From assembly GCA_016193385.1 (NCBI GenBank), contig JACPSF010000403.1, positions 1 to 11,485 on the forward strand: a DNA stretch of 11,485 bases, given 5' to 3'. A program made the position numbers and the translations under genes. Source of the stretch: Deltaproteobacteria bacterium. Its GTDB lineage: Bacteria > Desulfobacterota_B > Binatia > UBA9968. The notes below the pieces were generated by a model. The model worked only from the letters and a program-made list of their open reading frames with translations, was not told the DNA's origin and ran no database searches. The stretch's first letter is position 1. Each line of letters begins with the position of its first letter. This document shows, one piece after another, positions 1 to 6,149 of this stretch.

Positions 1-638
1 TTGCCATGTCCGTTGTCCCGGGATGGCATTCAACCATCTTCGCCCCTTACTTTGTCGCCGGAGCGATCCACTCGGGCCTGGCAATGGTCCTAACCATACT
101 GATCCCCATGCGGCGGATATACCGGCTTGAGGCCTACGTTACCGTGATGCATCTTGAGAACCTGGCCAAGCTGATCATCCTCACCGGAGCGATCATGGCC
201 TATTCCTATGGGACGGAATTTTTCATTGCCTGGTACAGCGGCAACATCTACGAGCGGTCGACCTTTATCTACCGTGCCTTTGGGGATTATGCCTTGGGCT
301 TCTGGATTATGCTCTTCTTTAACGCCGTGGTCCCTTTTCTTTTCGTTTTCGGTAGAATCCGGAGAAGCATCGCCTGGCTCTTTGCGATCTCGCTCCTGAT
401 CAACATCGGCATGTGGGCCGAGCGCTTTGTCATCATCGTGGCTTCACTGGCGCACGAATATATCCCTTTTGCCTGGGGCATCTACAAGCCGACATGGGTT
501 GAGATCAGCATCTTTACCGGGACCTTCGCGTGGTTCTTCTTGTGGTTCCTCCTGTTCGCCAAGCTTCTGCCGGTAGTCTCCCTGACCGAGGTTAAGGAGC
601 TTGCCCCTCCACCTCAAAGGGAGGGAGCACTCCGATGA
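1..638 (+). CDS. actC: ActC-like NrfD/PsrC-family quinol-binding membrane subunit, 5'-truncated by window edge
   Basis: This is the C-terminal part of a polytopic NrfD/PsrC-family protein. The frame is already open at the first base, and the codon before the first in-frame ATG (position 6) continues an alignable sequence, so that ATG is internal. The segment AMSVVPGWHSTIFAPYF matches AMTIQPMWHSTIFGPYF in the second ActC of this window at residues 224-240, so roughly 220 N-terminal residues lie upstream. About five hydrophobic helices remain, corresponding to helices 6-10 of the family. The stretch EFFIAWYSGN and the INIGMWAERF segment are typical of ActC, the ACIII subunit that binds menaquinol or quinol in the membrane. 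The stop overlaps the next start as ATGA, implying translational coupling. What is seen is the C-terminal half and its order actC-actD-actE; that the upstream genes are actA and actB is inferred. Confidence 0.9.
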   Translation, partial: AMSVVPGWHSTIFAPYFVAGAIHSGLAMVLTILIPMRRIYRLEAYVTVMHLENLAKLIILTGAIMAYSYGTEFFIAWYSGNIYERSTFIYRAFGDYALGFWIMLFFNAVVPFLFVFGRIRRSIAWLFAISLLINIGMWAERFVIIVASLAHEYIPFAWGIYKPTWVEISIFTGTFAWFFLWFLLFAKLLPVVSLTEVKELAPPPQREGALR

Positions 639-1150
639 AGTCAGAGGCGGTGCGCATCCTCGGCATCTTTGCTCACCTGGATACCTTCACCAGGGCCATC
701 GGAGAACTGCGCCGTTTAGGTTACGGTGATCTCAGCGCTCTCTCGCCTGTCCCGCGCCACGAGATTGAAGAGGCCATTGAAGGAAAGAAAAGCCCCGTCA
801 GGCTCTTTACTCTCCTAGGCGGAATCTCGGGAGGTCTCACTGCCCTCATCCTCACCATCGCCACCTCAACCCACTATCCGCTAATCACTGGTGGCAAACC
901 CATTGTCTCTGTTCCGCCTTTTTTGGTCATTGTTTTTGAGCTCACAATCCTCTTCGGGGCTTTGGCGACGATTCTGGGGATGCTCATCAACATCCGGCTT
1001 CCTCGCATCCGGCTGGAGCCAGGGTATGAGCCCCGTTTTTCTGAGGATCGGTTCGGCCTCTGGGTTAGGTGCAGTGCGGATCAGGCTCAGCGTGTCCAAG
1101 AGCTTCTCCGTGTAGCGGGGGCAGAGGAGGTGCGCCGTGAGGGAGATTAA
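635..1150 (+). CDS. actD: ActD-like DUF3341 membrane subunit of alternative complex III
   Basis: The 171-residue protein has the architecture of ActD (DUF3341). A soluble N-terminal half of about 60 residues starts with a ferredoxin-like segment (LGIFAHLDTFTRAIGELRRLGY). Two transmembrane helices follow at about residues 57-80 and 93-118, then a short C-terminal domain ending in SADQAQRVQELLRVAGAEEV, which resembles the family's usual ending. In ACIII this subunit has no cofactor and packs against ActC on the cytoplasmic side. The start overlaps the actC stop by four bases and the end overlaps the next gene by 14 bases, so the three genes are certainly co-transcribed. The order actC-actD-actE is the canonical ACIII order and strengthens the call. 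The second act module downstream has no counterpart, so any ActD it needs would have to come from here or elsewhere. Confidence 0.88.
   Translation: MKSEAVRILGIFAHLDTFTRAIGELRRLGYGDLSALSPVPRHEIEEAIEGKKSPVRLFTLLGGISGGLTALILTIATSTHYPLITGGKPIVSVPPFLVIVFELTILFGALATILGMLINIRLPRIRLEPGYEPRFSEDRFGLWVRCSADQAQRVQELLRVAGAEEVRREGD
1125..1130 (+). promoter_or_regulatory. Shine-Dalgarno AGGAGG deciding the GTG start of the triple-haem actE
   Basis: A perfect AGGAGG lies inside the 3' end of actD, six bases before the GTG at 1137. The in-frame ATG at 1155 has only a weaker GGGAG upstream. This supports the GTG start and a 14-base overlap with actD. Confidence 0.7.
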
Positions 1151-2237
1151 GCTCATGATCTTTGGTGTTGTCATACTCCTTCTGGCTGGCGGGGGTATTG
1201 CAAGTCTTGCCCTGCATGGCGCCTTGACAACCAACATGGGGGATCAGCCCTCCATCAAGCCCCAGGAGCACCCCTTCGAGCCGCCTTCTGCCTCTGTGCC
1301 GTTGGGAAAATTGGAGAGGGTGCTCAACCGTGAGGAAGCGGGCAAACTCCTCCATAACCCGATGCCGCCTACGCTGGCTTCCCTGCAGAACGGCCAGCGC
1401 CTCTATGAGATTTACTGTACTCTCTGCCACGGGTCGGAAGGGAAGGGTGGCGGGCCGGTTGCGGCCAAGTTTGTTCCTCCACCCGACATCACCACCTCTT
1501 TTTTCCAGCAGCGTTCCGACGGCTTTCTCTATGAGACTATTCGGAGCGGCGGCCCGTTGATGCCAGGGCAGGGAGCGGGCTTATCGGCTAAAGAGCGTTG
1601 GGATGTTGTGAATTACCTGCGGGGAGAGGCAGGAACGGCTCAGGTGAAGCGCAAGGGAGACTCGCGGCGAGGAGAGGAGCTTTATCGGGCGCTTTGCTGG
1701 ACGTGCCATGGCCGCTACGGCCGGGGTGACGGGCCAGCCGCGCAATATCTTGCCACTTCGCCACCGGATTTTACCGATTCCGCCGTCCTCAGGGGCAAGT
1801 CTGATCAGACACTGTTTAGTCTACTTTCCGGGAAAGCGCAGCCCAGCGCCCCCCATGCACCTATGGCTATCGGTGAAATCCTGAAAGAGGGCGCGATTTG
1901 GGATGCTATTGCTTATCTGCGCACTCTGGTGGTTCCCGGTAAGCACGTTAGCATCCAGGCGGGACGAGACATCTACAATACCTTCTGCTGGTCCTGCCAC
2001 GGCAAAAATGGAGACGGACAAGGGCCGGGGGCAAAGAACCTGGTGGGCGTGAAGCCAAGGGATTTTACACGGAAAGATTTCGTCGTCGAGGGGCGGGAGG
2101 AGGAGATCTACCAGACTATCTTCGCCGGCGCCGCCAAGGCATATCACGGTTCCCCGTACATGCCGGAATGGAAGAGCGCCCTTTCGCGCCAGCAGATTTT
2201 AGATGTGATGGAGTATCTGAAGAGCCTGAAAAAGTAA
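1137..2237 (+). CDS. actE: Three-haem ActE-like membrane-anchored cytochrome c
   Basis: The 366-residue protein opens with one hydrophobic helix at about residues 7-28. An ActE-like linker follows (NMGDQPSIKPQEHPFEPPSASVP), then three tandem class-I-type cytochrome c domains with haem motifs CTLCH at 94-98, CWTCH at 187-191 and CWSCH at 284-288. Likely axial methionines are M142, M243 and M342. The N-terminal linker and the position after actD identify the ActE slot of ACIII. Typical ActE is a single-haem protein of roughly 200 residues, so this one is enlarged by two extra haem domains. No lipobox cysteine is visible, so it is probably held by the N-terminal helix. The GTG start at 1137 is preferred because AGGAGG at 1125-1130 sits six bases upstream; an in-frame ATG at 1155 is the alternative. 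It may pass electrons from ActA haems to a soluble acceptor. Confidence 0.88.
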   Translation: MREIKLMIFGVVILLLAGGGIASLALHGALTTNMGDQPSIKPQEHPFEPPSASVPLGKLERVLNREEAGKLLHNPMPPTLASLQNGQRLYEIYCTLCHGSEGKGGGPVAAKFVPPPDITTSFFQQRSDGFLYETIRSGGPLMPGQGAGLSAKERWDVVNYLRGEAGTAQVKRKGDSRRGEELYRALCWTCHGRYGRGDGPAAQYLATSPPDFTDSAVLRGKSDQTLFSLLSGKAQPSAPHAPMAIGEILKEGAIWDAIAYLRTLVVPGKHVSIQAGRDIYNTFCWSCHGKNGDGQGPGAKNLVGVKPRDFTRKDFVVEGREEEIYQTIFAGAAKAYHGSPYMPEWKSALSRQQILDVMEYLKSLKK

Positions 2238-2245
2238 CGCTTTCC

Positions 2246-2259
2246 AAGTTTTGCAACTT
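2246..2259. repeat. Short palindrome AAGTT-TTGC-AACTT
   Basis: A five-base perfect dyad with a four-base centre lies just after the actE stop. It sits about 110 bases before the transcription start predicted from the sigma-54-like element. It could be an activator site or chance in AT-rich DNA. No T-run follows, so it is not a terminator. Confidence 0.3.
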
Positions 2260-2271
2260 CTTGCTGGCTAT

Positions 2272-2289
2272 TTTCTTAATCTTAAGAAA
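2272..2289. repeat. Perfect AT-rich palindrome TTTCTTAA-TC-TTAAGAAA
   Basis: Two eight-base arms are perfectly complementary around a two-base centre. The sequence that follows (GTGAGC) has no T-run, so it does not look like an intrinsic terminator. The geometry suits a dimeric DNA-binding protein. It lies roughly 85 bases upstream of the start predicted from the sigma-54-like element at 2339-2354, so it may be an activator or repressor site. Function is inferred only. Confidence 0.45.
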
Positions 2290-2338
2290 GTGAGCTATGT
2301 GTCAGCCTTAAATAGTTGAAAAAAAGGGAGTCCGCTGG

Positions 2339-2354
2339 TGGCCTAAGCCTTGCT
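2339..2354 (+). promoter_or_regulatory. Candidate sigma-54 (-24/-12) promoter for the second act operon
   Basis: The sequence TGGCCTAAGCCTTGCT fits the sigma-54 layout TGGCACG-N4-TTGCW. It keeps the -24 TGGC, the -12 TTGCT and the exact ten-base spacing between GG and GC; the intervening ACG is replaced by CTA. Predicted initiation would be near 2365, leaving a leader of about 47 bases before the ActA-like start at 2412. The downstream kinase is of a type often paired with NtrC-like activators, which agrees with sigma-54 control but does not prove it. Confidence 0.45.
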
Positions 2355-2380
2355 AATACCTCTTAGTGCAGGCATTAGCA
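2351..2380 (+). other. Imperfect 10-bp hairpin before the ActA-like gene
   Basis: TGCTAATACC and GGCATTAGCA form a ten-base stem with one A/C mismatch and a ten-base loop, ending 31 bases before the start codon at 2412. No T-run follows, so it is not a standard terminator. It overlaps the -12 part of the sigma-54 candidate. It could therefore be a DNA operator, or a leader structure if transcription starts further upstream. Confidence 0.4.
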
Positions 2381-2411
2381 GCAGAGATAGGAGACTGCGG
2401 TAAAGAGATCA

Positions 2412-2933
2412 ATGAGGTTGCCCTGGAACATTATTTTGCGGTTTGTTTTTGCAGCGGTTGCATTGGTGGCCATTGCGGCTCCTCTTTTCCCTTCTTTAAT
2501 AGGGCGCGCCAATATTACTCAACCCATTGCCTTTAACCATAAGAAGCATGCGGGCGAACTCTCCCTTCCTTGTACTACCTGTCATCAATCGGTAGAGGCT
2601 AAGACATTTGCCGGGTTGCCGCAGACGGAGACCTGTATAACGTGCCACGCAGCGGCGCTCAGCAAAAACCCGGAAGAAGATAAGATAAGACAGTTTGCAG
2701 CAAAAAAGGAGGTAATCCCTTGGCAGAGGATATACCGGATGCCCCCTGACGTCTTCTTCTCCCATCGCAGGCATGTGGTCGTGGGCAAGGTGGAGTGCGC
2801 TGGATGTCACGGGAAGATGGCGGAGCAGTTGACGCCGCCTGTTCGCCCTCTGGTTAACCAAACGATGACATGGTGTATCAATTGCCATCAGGAAAGAAGG
2901 GCATCGGTGGACTGTAACGCGTGCCACAAGTGA
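2412..2933 (+). CDS. actA: Five-haem ActA/QrcA-like class III-type cytochrome c
   Basis: The 173-residue protein has an N-terminal hydrophobic helix (about residues 7-30) that serves as signal anchor. Five CxxCH motifs follow at 54-58, 75-79, 129-133, 155-159 and 168-172. Two paired-histidine segments, FNHKKH (41-46) and FSHRRH (116-121), supply probable distal haem ligands as in cytochrome c3/c7-type proteins. The segment IPWQRIYRMPPDVFFSH is typical of ActA and of the related QrcA. Five haems match ActA of ACIII, whereas QrcA of the quinone reductase complex carries six. The protein ends one residue after the last haem motif. It should sit on the periplasmic face as an electron wire between the iron-sulfur subunit and soluble cytochromes. 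The ribosome site is weak (AAGAGA close to ATG). It heads the second module, followed by ActB1-like, ActB2-like and ActC genes. Confidence 0.88.
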   Translation: MRLPWNIILRFVFAAVALVAIAAPLFPSLIGRANITQPIAFNHKKHAGELSLPCTTCHQSVEAKTFAGLPQTETCITCHAAALSKNPEEDKIRQFAAKKEVIPWQRIYRMPPDVFFSHRRHVVVGKVECAGCHGKMAEQLTPPVRPLVNQTMTWCINCHQERRASVDCNACHK

Positions 2934-3013
2934 AATGGCGAATAGCGAATGGCGAATAGTCAAACGGGCTAGAACGCTGGGATGCTGGGAGGCCGGGAAG
3001 CTTTCTCGCTTCC
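2934..3013. repeat. Composite short tandem repeats and hairpin between actA-like and actB1-like genes
   Basis: Directly after the actA-like stop there are three tandem heptamers, GCGAATA-GCGAATG-GCGAATA (2938-2958), giving a 12-base direct repeat AATGGCGAATAG at 2934-2945 and 2948-2959. Next come three tandem octamers, GCTGGGAT-GCTGGGAG-GCCGGGAA (2976-2999), overlapping a perfect hairpin GGAAGC-TTTCTC-GCTTCC (2996-3013). No T-run follows the hairpin, so it is not a standard terminator. The block looks like dispersed intergenic repeat material inserted inside an operon. Confidence 0.65.
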
Positions 3014-3043
3014 AGGGGTGCAAGCCTTAGAGCCTTTGTAACA

Positions 3044-5410
3044 ATGAAGGTTGATCGACGAGATTTTTTAAAAATCATCGGTCTTGGGACCGCGGGGACG
3101 GCTGTCTCCGGCTGTACCCTCCAGGGCGTAGGTACCGCCCTTCAAGTTACGGAGCAGGAGATAAGGCCACCGGCCGGGCCGGAATCCTGGGTCGCCTCTA
3201 CATGTGGTCAATGCACTGGGGGGTGCGGTATTCTGGTGCGGAAGATAGGGCAGCGGGCGGTAAAAATCGACGGAAATCCGGCGCACCCAATAAACCGAGG
3301 AGGTCTCTGCCCCCTGGGCCAATCAGGACTGCAGCTCCTGTACAGCCCCGACCGAATCAAGCAGCCTATGCGGCGAGTGGGAAAGCGGGGAGAGGGCAAA
3401 TGGGAAACCATCGGCTGGAATGAAGCCATCACCCTTGCAGCTAGCAAGCTGGGAGAGATCCGAAGAAAAGGCGAGCCACAGACGCTGGTCCTCATCAGCG
3501 GGAAGGAGAGGGGTCTCCAGAGCAAGCTCTTCCAGAGATTTCTGGAGGTCTATGGATCGCCAAACCTGATCTACACCGGCCCGAGAGACCCTATGGGGGT
3601 TGCCCGTGCTCTGATGGAGGGGATGGAGGATAGCACCTTTGATCTGGGAAATACCACCCACATCTTGAACTTTGGGCTGAATCTTCTCGATGGTTGGTGG
3701 TCTCCGGTGCGCCAGATGCGAGCCTATGCCGATTTAAGGCAGGGGAGCCTAGGCCGCAGGGGGAGGCTAGTCCAGGTAGAAAGCCGCCTCTCTGTGACCG
3801 CCGCCAATGCGGATGAGTGGATTCCCGTCAATCCTGGCACAGAAGGGGTGTTGGCCTTAGGACTGGCCCATGTCCTGATCCGGGAAGAACTCTACGATAA
3901 GGAGTTTGTTAATCGATATACCTTGGGTTTTGAGGATAGAGTGGATGAGAAGGGTGTCTGGTTAGCCGGCTTCAAGAGCGTGGTCATGGAAGACTATCCG
4001 CCGGATATTGTGGCAAAGATCACCGGGGTCGGGGTGGAAAGAATCCTGAAGGTCGCGCGTGAGTTTGCATCAGCCGAAAGGCCGCTAGCTCTTTTCGGCG
4101 GCAACGCGTCTAATACTACCTACTCTGCAATGGCGGTTCATGCCTTGAACGCCCTGGGTGGAAATATTGGTGCCAGGGGTGGTGTCCTCTTCGAGGCGAA
4201 GGCTTCTCTTCGGCCCTGGCCGGCTGTGGTAAAAGATGGGATAGCACAAAAGGGATCGGCGATGCCGAGGCTTGATGAAGCCAAGAGGAATTACTCCCCT
4301 TTGGCTCAGCCGGGAATAAAGGCCCTGGTGGATGCCATCACGACTGAGAAACCCTATCCTGTTCAGGCTCTCATGATCTACGGTACGAATCCACTTTTTA
4401 CTTCTTTGAATAGGAAGAAGTTCGGCGAAGCCTTGCTCAAGGTCCCTTTCCTTGTGAGCTTCTCGCCCTTCCTTGACGAGACAGCCGCTTTTGCGGACCT
4501 CATCCTTCCTGACCACACCTACTTGGAAAAGTGGGACGATGAGCTAGGTCCTCGTGGTCTGCCGTTCCCCTGCGTGGGGCTGAGGCAGCCGGTTGTGGAG
4601 CCACTGTATCAGACACGGCACACGGGAGACGTTATCCTTGAGCTTGCCGGGGCGTTAGAAGGAGAGATAGCCCGGGCCTTTCCCTGGAAGGAATTTAAGG
4701 AGTGCTTGTTGGACGAGTTTAAGGGGATCTATGAATCTGGAGGTGGAACTATAGCCGAAGGAGAGTTGGAGGCCACGTGGGTACGGTATTTAGAGGAGCG
4801 AGGGATCCGCTCTCCAGTCGCCCGATCCTTCGAAGAATTTTGGGAGAAGCTCCGCGCTAAGGGGAGCTGGTGGGATCCGACCTATAGTCCAGAGAACGGA
4901 CTTCGGAGTTTCAAGACTCCCTCAGGCAAGTTTGAATTTTTCTCTCCAAAAACCAGGCGACAGTTTTCCTTCCCAGTTTATGAAAAGCCACGCATCTCTG
5001 GAGAAGAAAAGCTCTACCCGTTCCACCTTTACCTCTACCCCACACTTGCGCTTCTAGATGGCTCCGGGGCTAACCAGCCCTTTCTTCAAGAGATTGTTGG
5101 CCCTCACGTCAACGTGCAGTGGAATTCTTGGGTGGAGATGAATCCAGAAACAGCAAATCGTATGGGGATAGGGGATGGAGAGTCGGTTTTTGTCGAGTCT
5201 CCGTTTGGCAAGGTGAAGACTCGGGCGAAGCTTTATCCGGGCACGATGCCTGGGGTGGTGAGTATCCCTTTAGGGCAGGGACATACGGCATTCGGTCGGT
5301 GGGCCCAAGGAAAGGGTATCAACCCTTTGGATCTCATCGCAGACGACTACGATTCTGTGAGCGGCCTCCCCTCGCTCCTGTCAACGCGGGTGAAAATCTA
5401 TAGGGCGTGA
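3044..5410 (+). CDS. actB1: ActB1/QrcB-like molybdopterin-oxidoreductase-fold subunit with Tat signal
   Basis: The 788-residue protein begins with a twin-arginine signal (DRRDFLKIIGLG, arginines 5-6), so it is folded before export to the periplasm. A possible lipobox-like cysteine lies at C24. The N-terminal cluster motif is complete: C54-x2-C57-x3-C61 and C89, as in molybdenum bis-PGD enzymes with a [4Fe-4S] centre. The molybdopterin-binding folds follow, for example NPGTEG (263-268), FGGNASN (351-357), IYGTNP (445-450) and DLILPDHTYLEKWDD (485-499), with the C-terminal dinucleotide domain at about 655-788. Where catalytic members carry Cys, Sec or Ser to bind molybdenum, this protein reads GSPNLIYTGPRDPMG (171-185), with no Cys or Ser at the expected place. 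It is probably a non-catalytic electron-transfer scaffold, as in ACIII and Qrc. It is separate from the ferredoxin part, unlike the usual fused ActB. A Psr/Phs-type reductase is the alternative. The ribosome site before ATG is poor. Confidence 0.82.
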   Translation: MKVDRRDFLKIIGLGTAGTAVSGCTLQGVGTALQVTEQEIRPPAGPESWVASTCGQCTGGCGILVRKIGQRAVKIDGNPAHPINRGGLCPLGQSGLQLLYSPDRIKQPMRRVGKRGEGKWETIGWNEAITLAASKLGEIRRKGEPQTLVLISGKERGLQSKLFQRFLEVYGSPNLIYTGPRDPMGVARALMEGMEDSTFDLGNTTHILNFGLNLLDGWWSPVRQMRAYADLRQGSLGRRGRLVQVESRLSVTAANADEWIPVNPGTEGVLALGLAHVLIREELYDKEFVNRYTLGFEDRVDEKGVWLAGFKSVVMEDYPPDIVAKITGVGVERILKVAREFASAERPLALFGGNASNTTYSAMAVHALNALGGNIGARGGVLFEAKASLRPWPAVVKDGIAQKGSAMPRLDEAKRNYSPLAQPGIKALVDAITTEKPYPVQALMIYGTNPLFTSLNRKKFGEALLKVPFLVSFSPFLDETAAFADLILPDHTYLEKWDDELGPRGLPFPCVGLRQPVVEPLYQTRHTGDVILELAGALEGEIARAFPWKEFKECLLDEFKGIYESGGGTIAEGELEATWVRYLEERGIRSPVARSFEEFWEKLRAKGSWWDPTYSPENGLRSFKTPSGKFEFFSPKTRRQFSFPVYEKPRISGEEKLYPFHLYLYPTLALLDGSGANQPFLQEIVGPHVNVQWNSWVEMNPETANRMGIGDGESVFVESPFGKVKTRAKLYPGTMPGVVSIPLGQGHTAFGRWAQGKGINPLDLIADDYDSVSGLPSLLSTRVKIYRA

Positions 5411-5461
5411 AGACACAATGCAAAATGAAAGTTACAAGGTCAAAACTGAGGTAATCTAGAG

Positions 5462-6148
5462 ATGGCACGCTGGGGGATGGTAATCGATCTGGATAAATGC
5501 ACTGGTTGTCAGGCGTGTGTCGTGGCTTGCAAGCAAGAGAACAACGTTCCTTTCTCCACGCCGGAGGAAGCAGAGTACGGGCGAGCAATCTCCTGGATCA
5601 AACTCATGACCACGATCGAGGGGAAGTATCCTGACGTGAAGGTCCGTTACGCTCCCATGTTCTGCCAGCAGTGCGACAATCCTCCTAGTGTCAAGGTCTG
5701 TCCTACAGGGGCAACCTATAAGAACCCGGAGGGTTTGATTGCCCAGATCTATCCGCGCTGCATCGGCTGCCGCTACTGCGCTAATGCCTGTCCCTATCAA
5801 GTCAAGTATTTTAACTGGTATGAGCCCAAATGGCCCGAAGAGATAAAGGTGTCTCTGAGTCCTGATGTCTCCGTTCGTCCAAAAGGAGTGGTCGAGAAGT
5901 GCACCTTTTGTCACCATCGTCTTCAGAAGGTAAGGGACCAAGCTGCCTTCGAAGGAAGGGAGGTAAGGGGCGAGGGTGATTACGTCCCCGCCTGTGTGCA
6001 GAGCTGTCCTACCCGGGCTATGGTCTTTGGAGACCTCGATGATCCCAACGCCCAGGCAACCAAGCTCTCCAAAAGCACCAGAGCCTTCAGGGTGCTTGAG
6101 GACTTGGGTACGGAGCCGAAGGTCTATTACCTGAAGGAAGGAGAATAG
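5462..6148 (+). CDS. actB2: ActB2/QrcC-like ferredoxin subunit with four cluster sites, one probably [3Fe-4S]
   Basis: The 228-residue protein is a DmsB/PsrB-type four-cluster ferredoxin subunit. Visible ligand sets are C13-C16-C19-C23, C68-C71-C80 with Ser76 in place of the usual third cysteine, C100-C103-C106-C110, and C147-C150-C178-C182. The single Cys-to-Ser change predicts three [4Fe-4S] and one [3Fe-4S] centre, the complement reported for ACIII ActB and for Qrc. It has no signal peptide, so it is probably carried out by the Tat signal of its partner encoded just upstream. In canonical ACIII this domain is fused to the C-terminus of ActB; here it is a free gene with its own ribosome site (GAGGT at about 5447-5451). 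Only one base separates its stop from the next ATG. It should pass electrons between ActC and the haem subunits. Confidence 0.9.
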   Translation: MARWGMVIDLDKCTGCQACVVACKQENNVPFSTPEEAEYGRAISWIKLMTTIEGKYPDVKVRYAPMFCQQCDNPPSVKVCPTGATYKNPEGLIAQIYPRCIGCRYCANACPYQVKYFNWYEPKWPEEIKVSLSPDVSVRPKGVVEKCTFCHHRLQKVRDQAAFEGREVRGEGDYVPACVQSCPTRAMVFGDLDDPNAQATKLSKSTRAFRVLEDLGTEPKVYYLKEGE

Positions 6149-6149
6149 A

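Larger units (their letters stand above)
2238..2411. other. 174-base intergenic region between the two act modules
   Basis: This is the longest non-coding gap in the window and the natural boundary between the ActCDE end and the second, ActA-led module. It contains two short palindromes (2246-2259 and 2272-2289), a sigma-54-type -24/-12 candidate (2339-2354) and an imperfect hairpin (2351-2380). I see no convincing sigma-70 promoter and no hairpin followed by a T-run that would mark an intrinsic terminator of the upstream operon. No small ORF with a good ribosome site is evident. Confidence 0.7.

Noticed and set aside
2272..2289. Palindrome as an intrinsic terminator of the actCDE end
   Set aside because: AT-rich stem with a tiny loop and no following T-run; an operator or activator site is more plausible.
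2938..2999. Tandem repeats as a CRISPR array or iteron origin
   Set aside because: Units are only 7-8 bases, directly adjacent with no spacers, and no cas or replication gene is near.
2996..3013. Hairpin GGAAGC/GCTTCC as an intrinsic terminator
   Set aside because: It is followed by AGGGG with no T-run and lies between two genes of the same module.
2496..3023. 175-codon open frame on the minus strand
   Set aside because: Shadow of the five-haem cytochrome; it also runs through the intergenic repeats and shows no protein motif.
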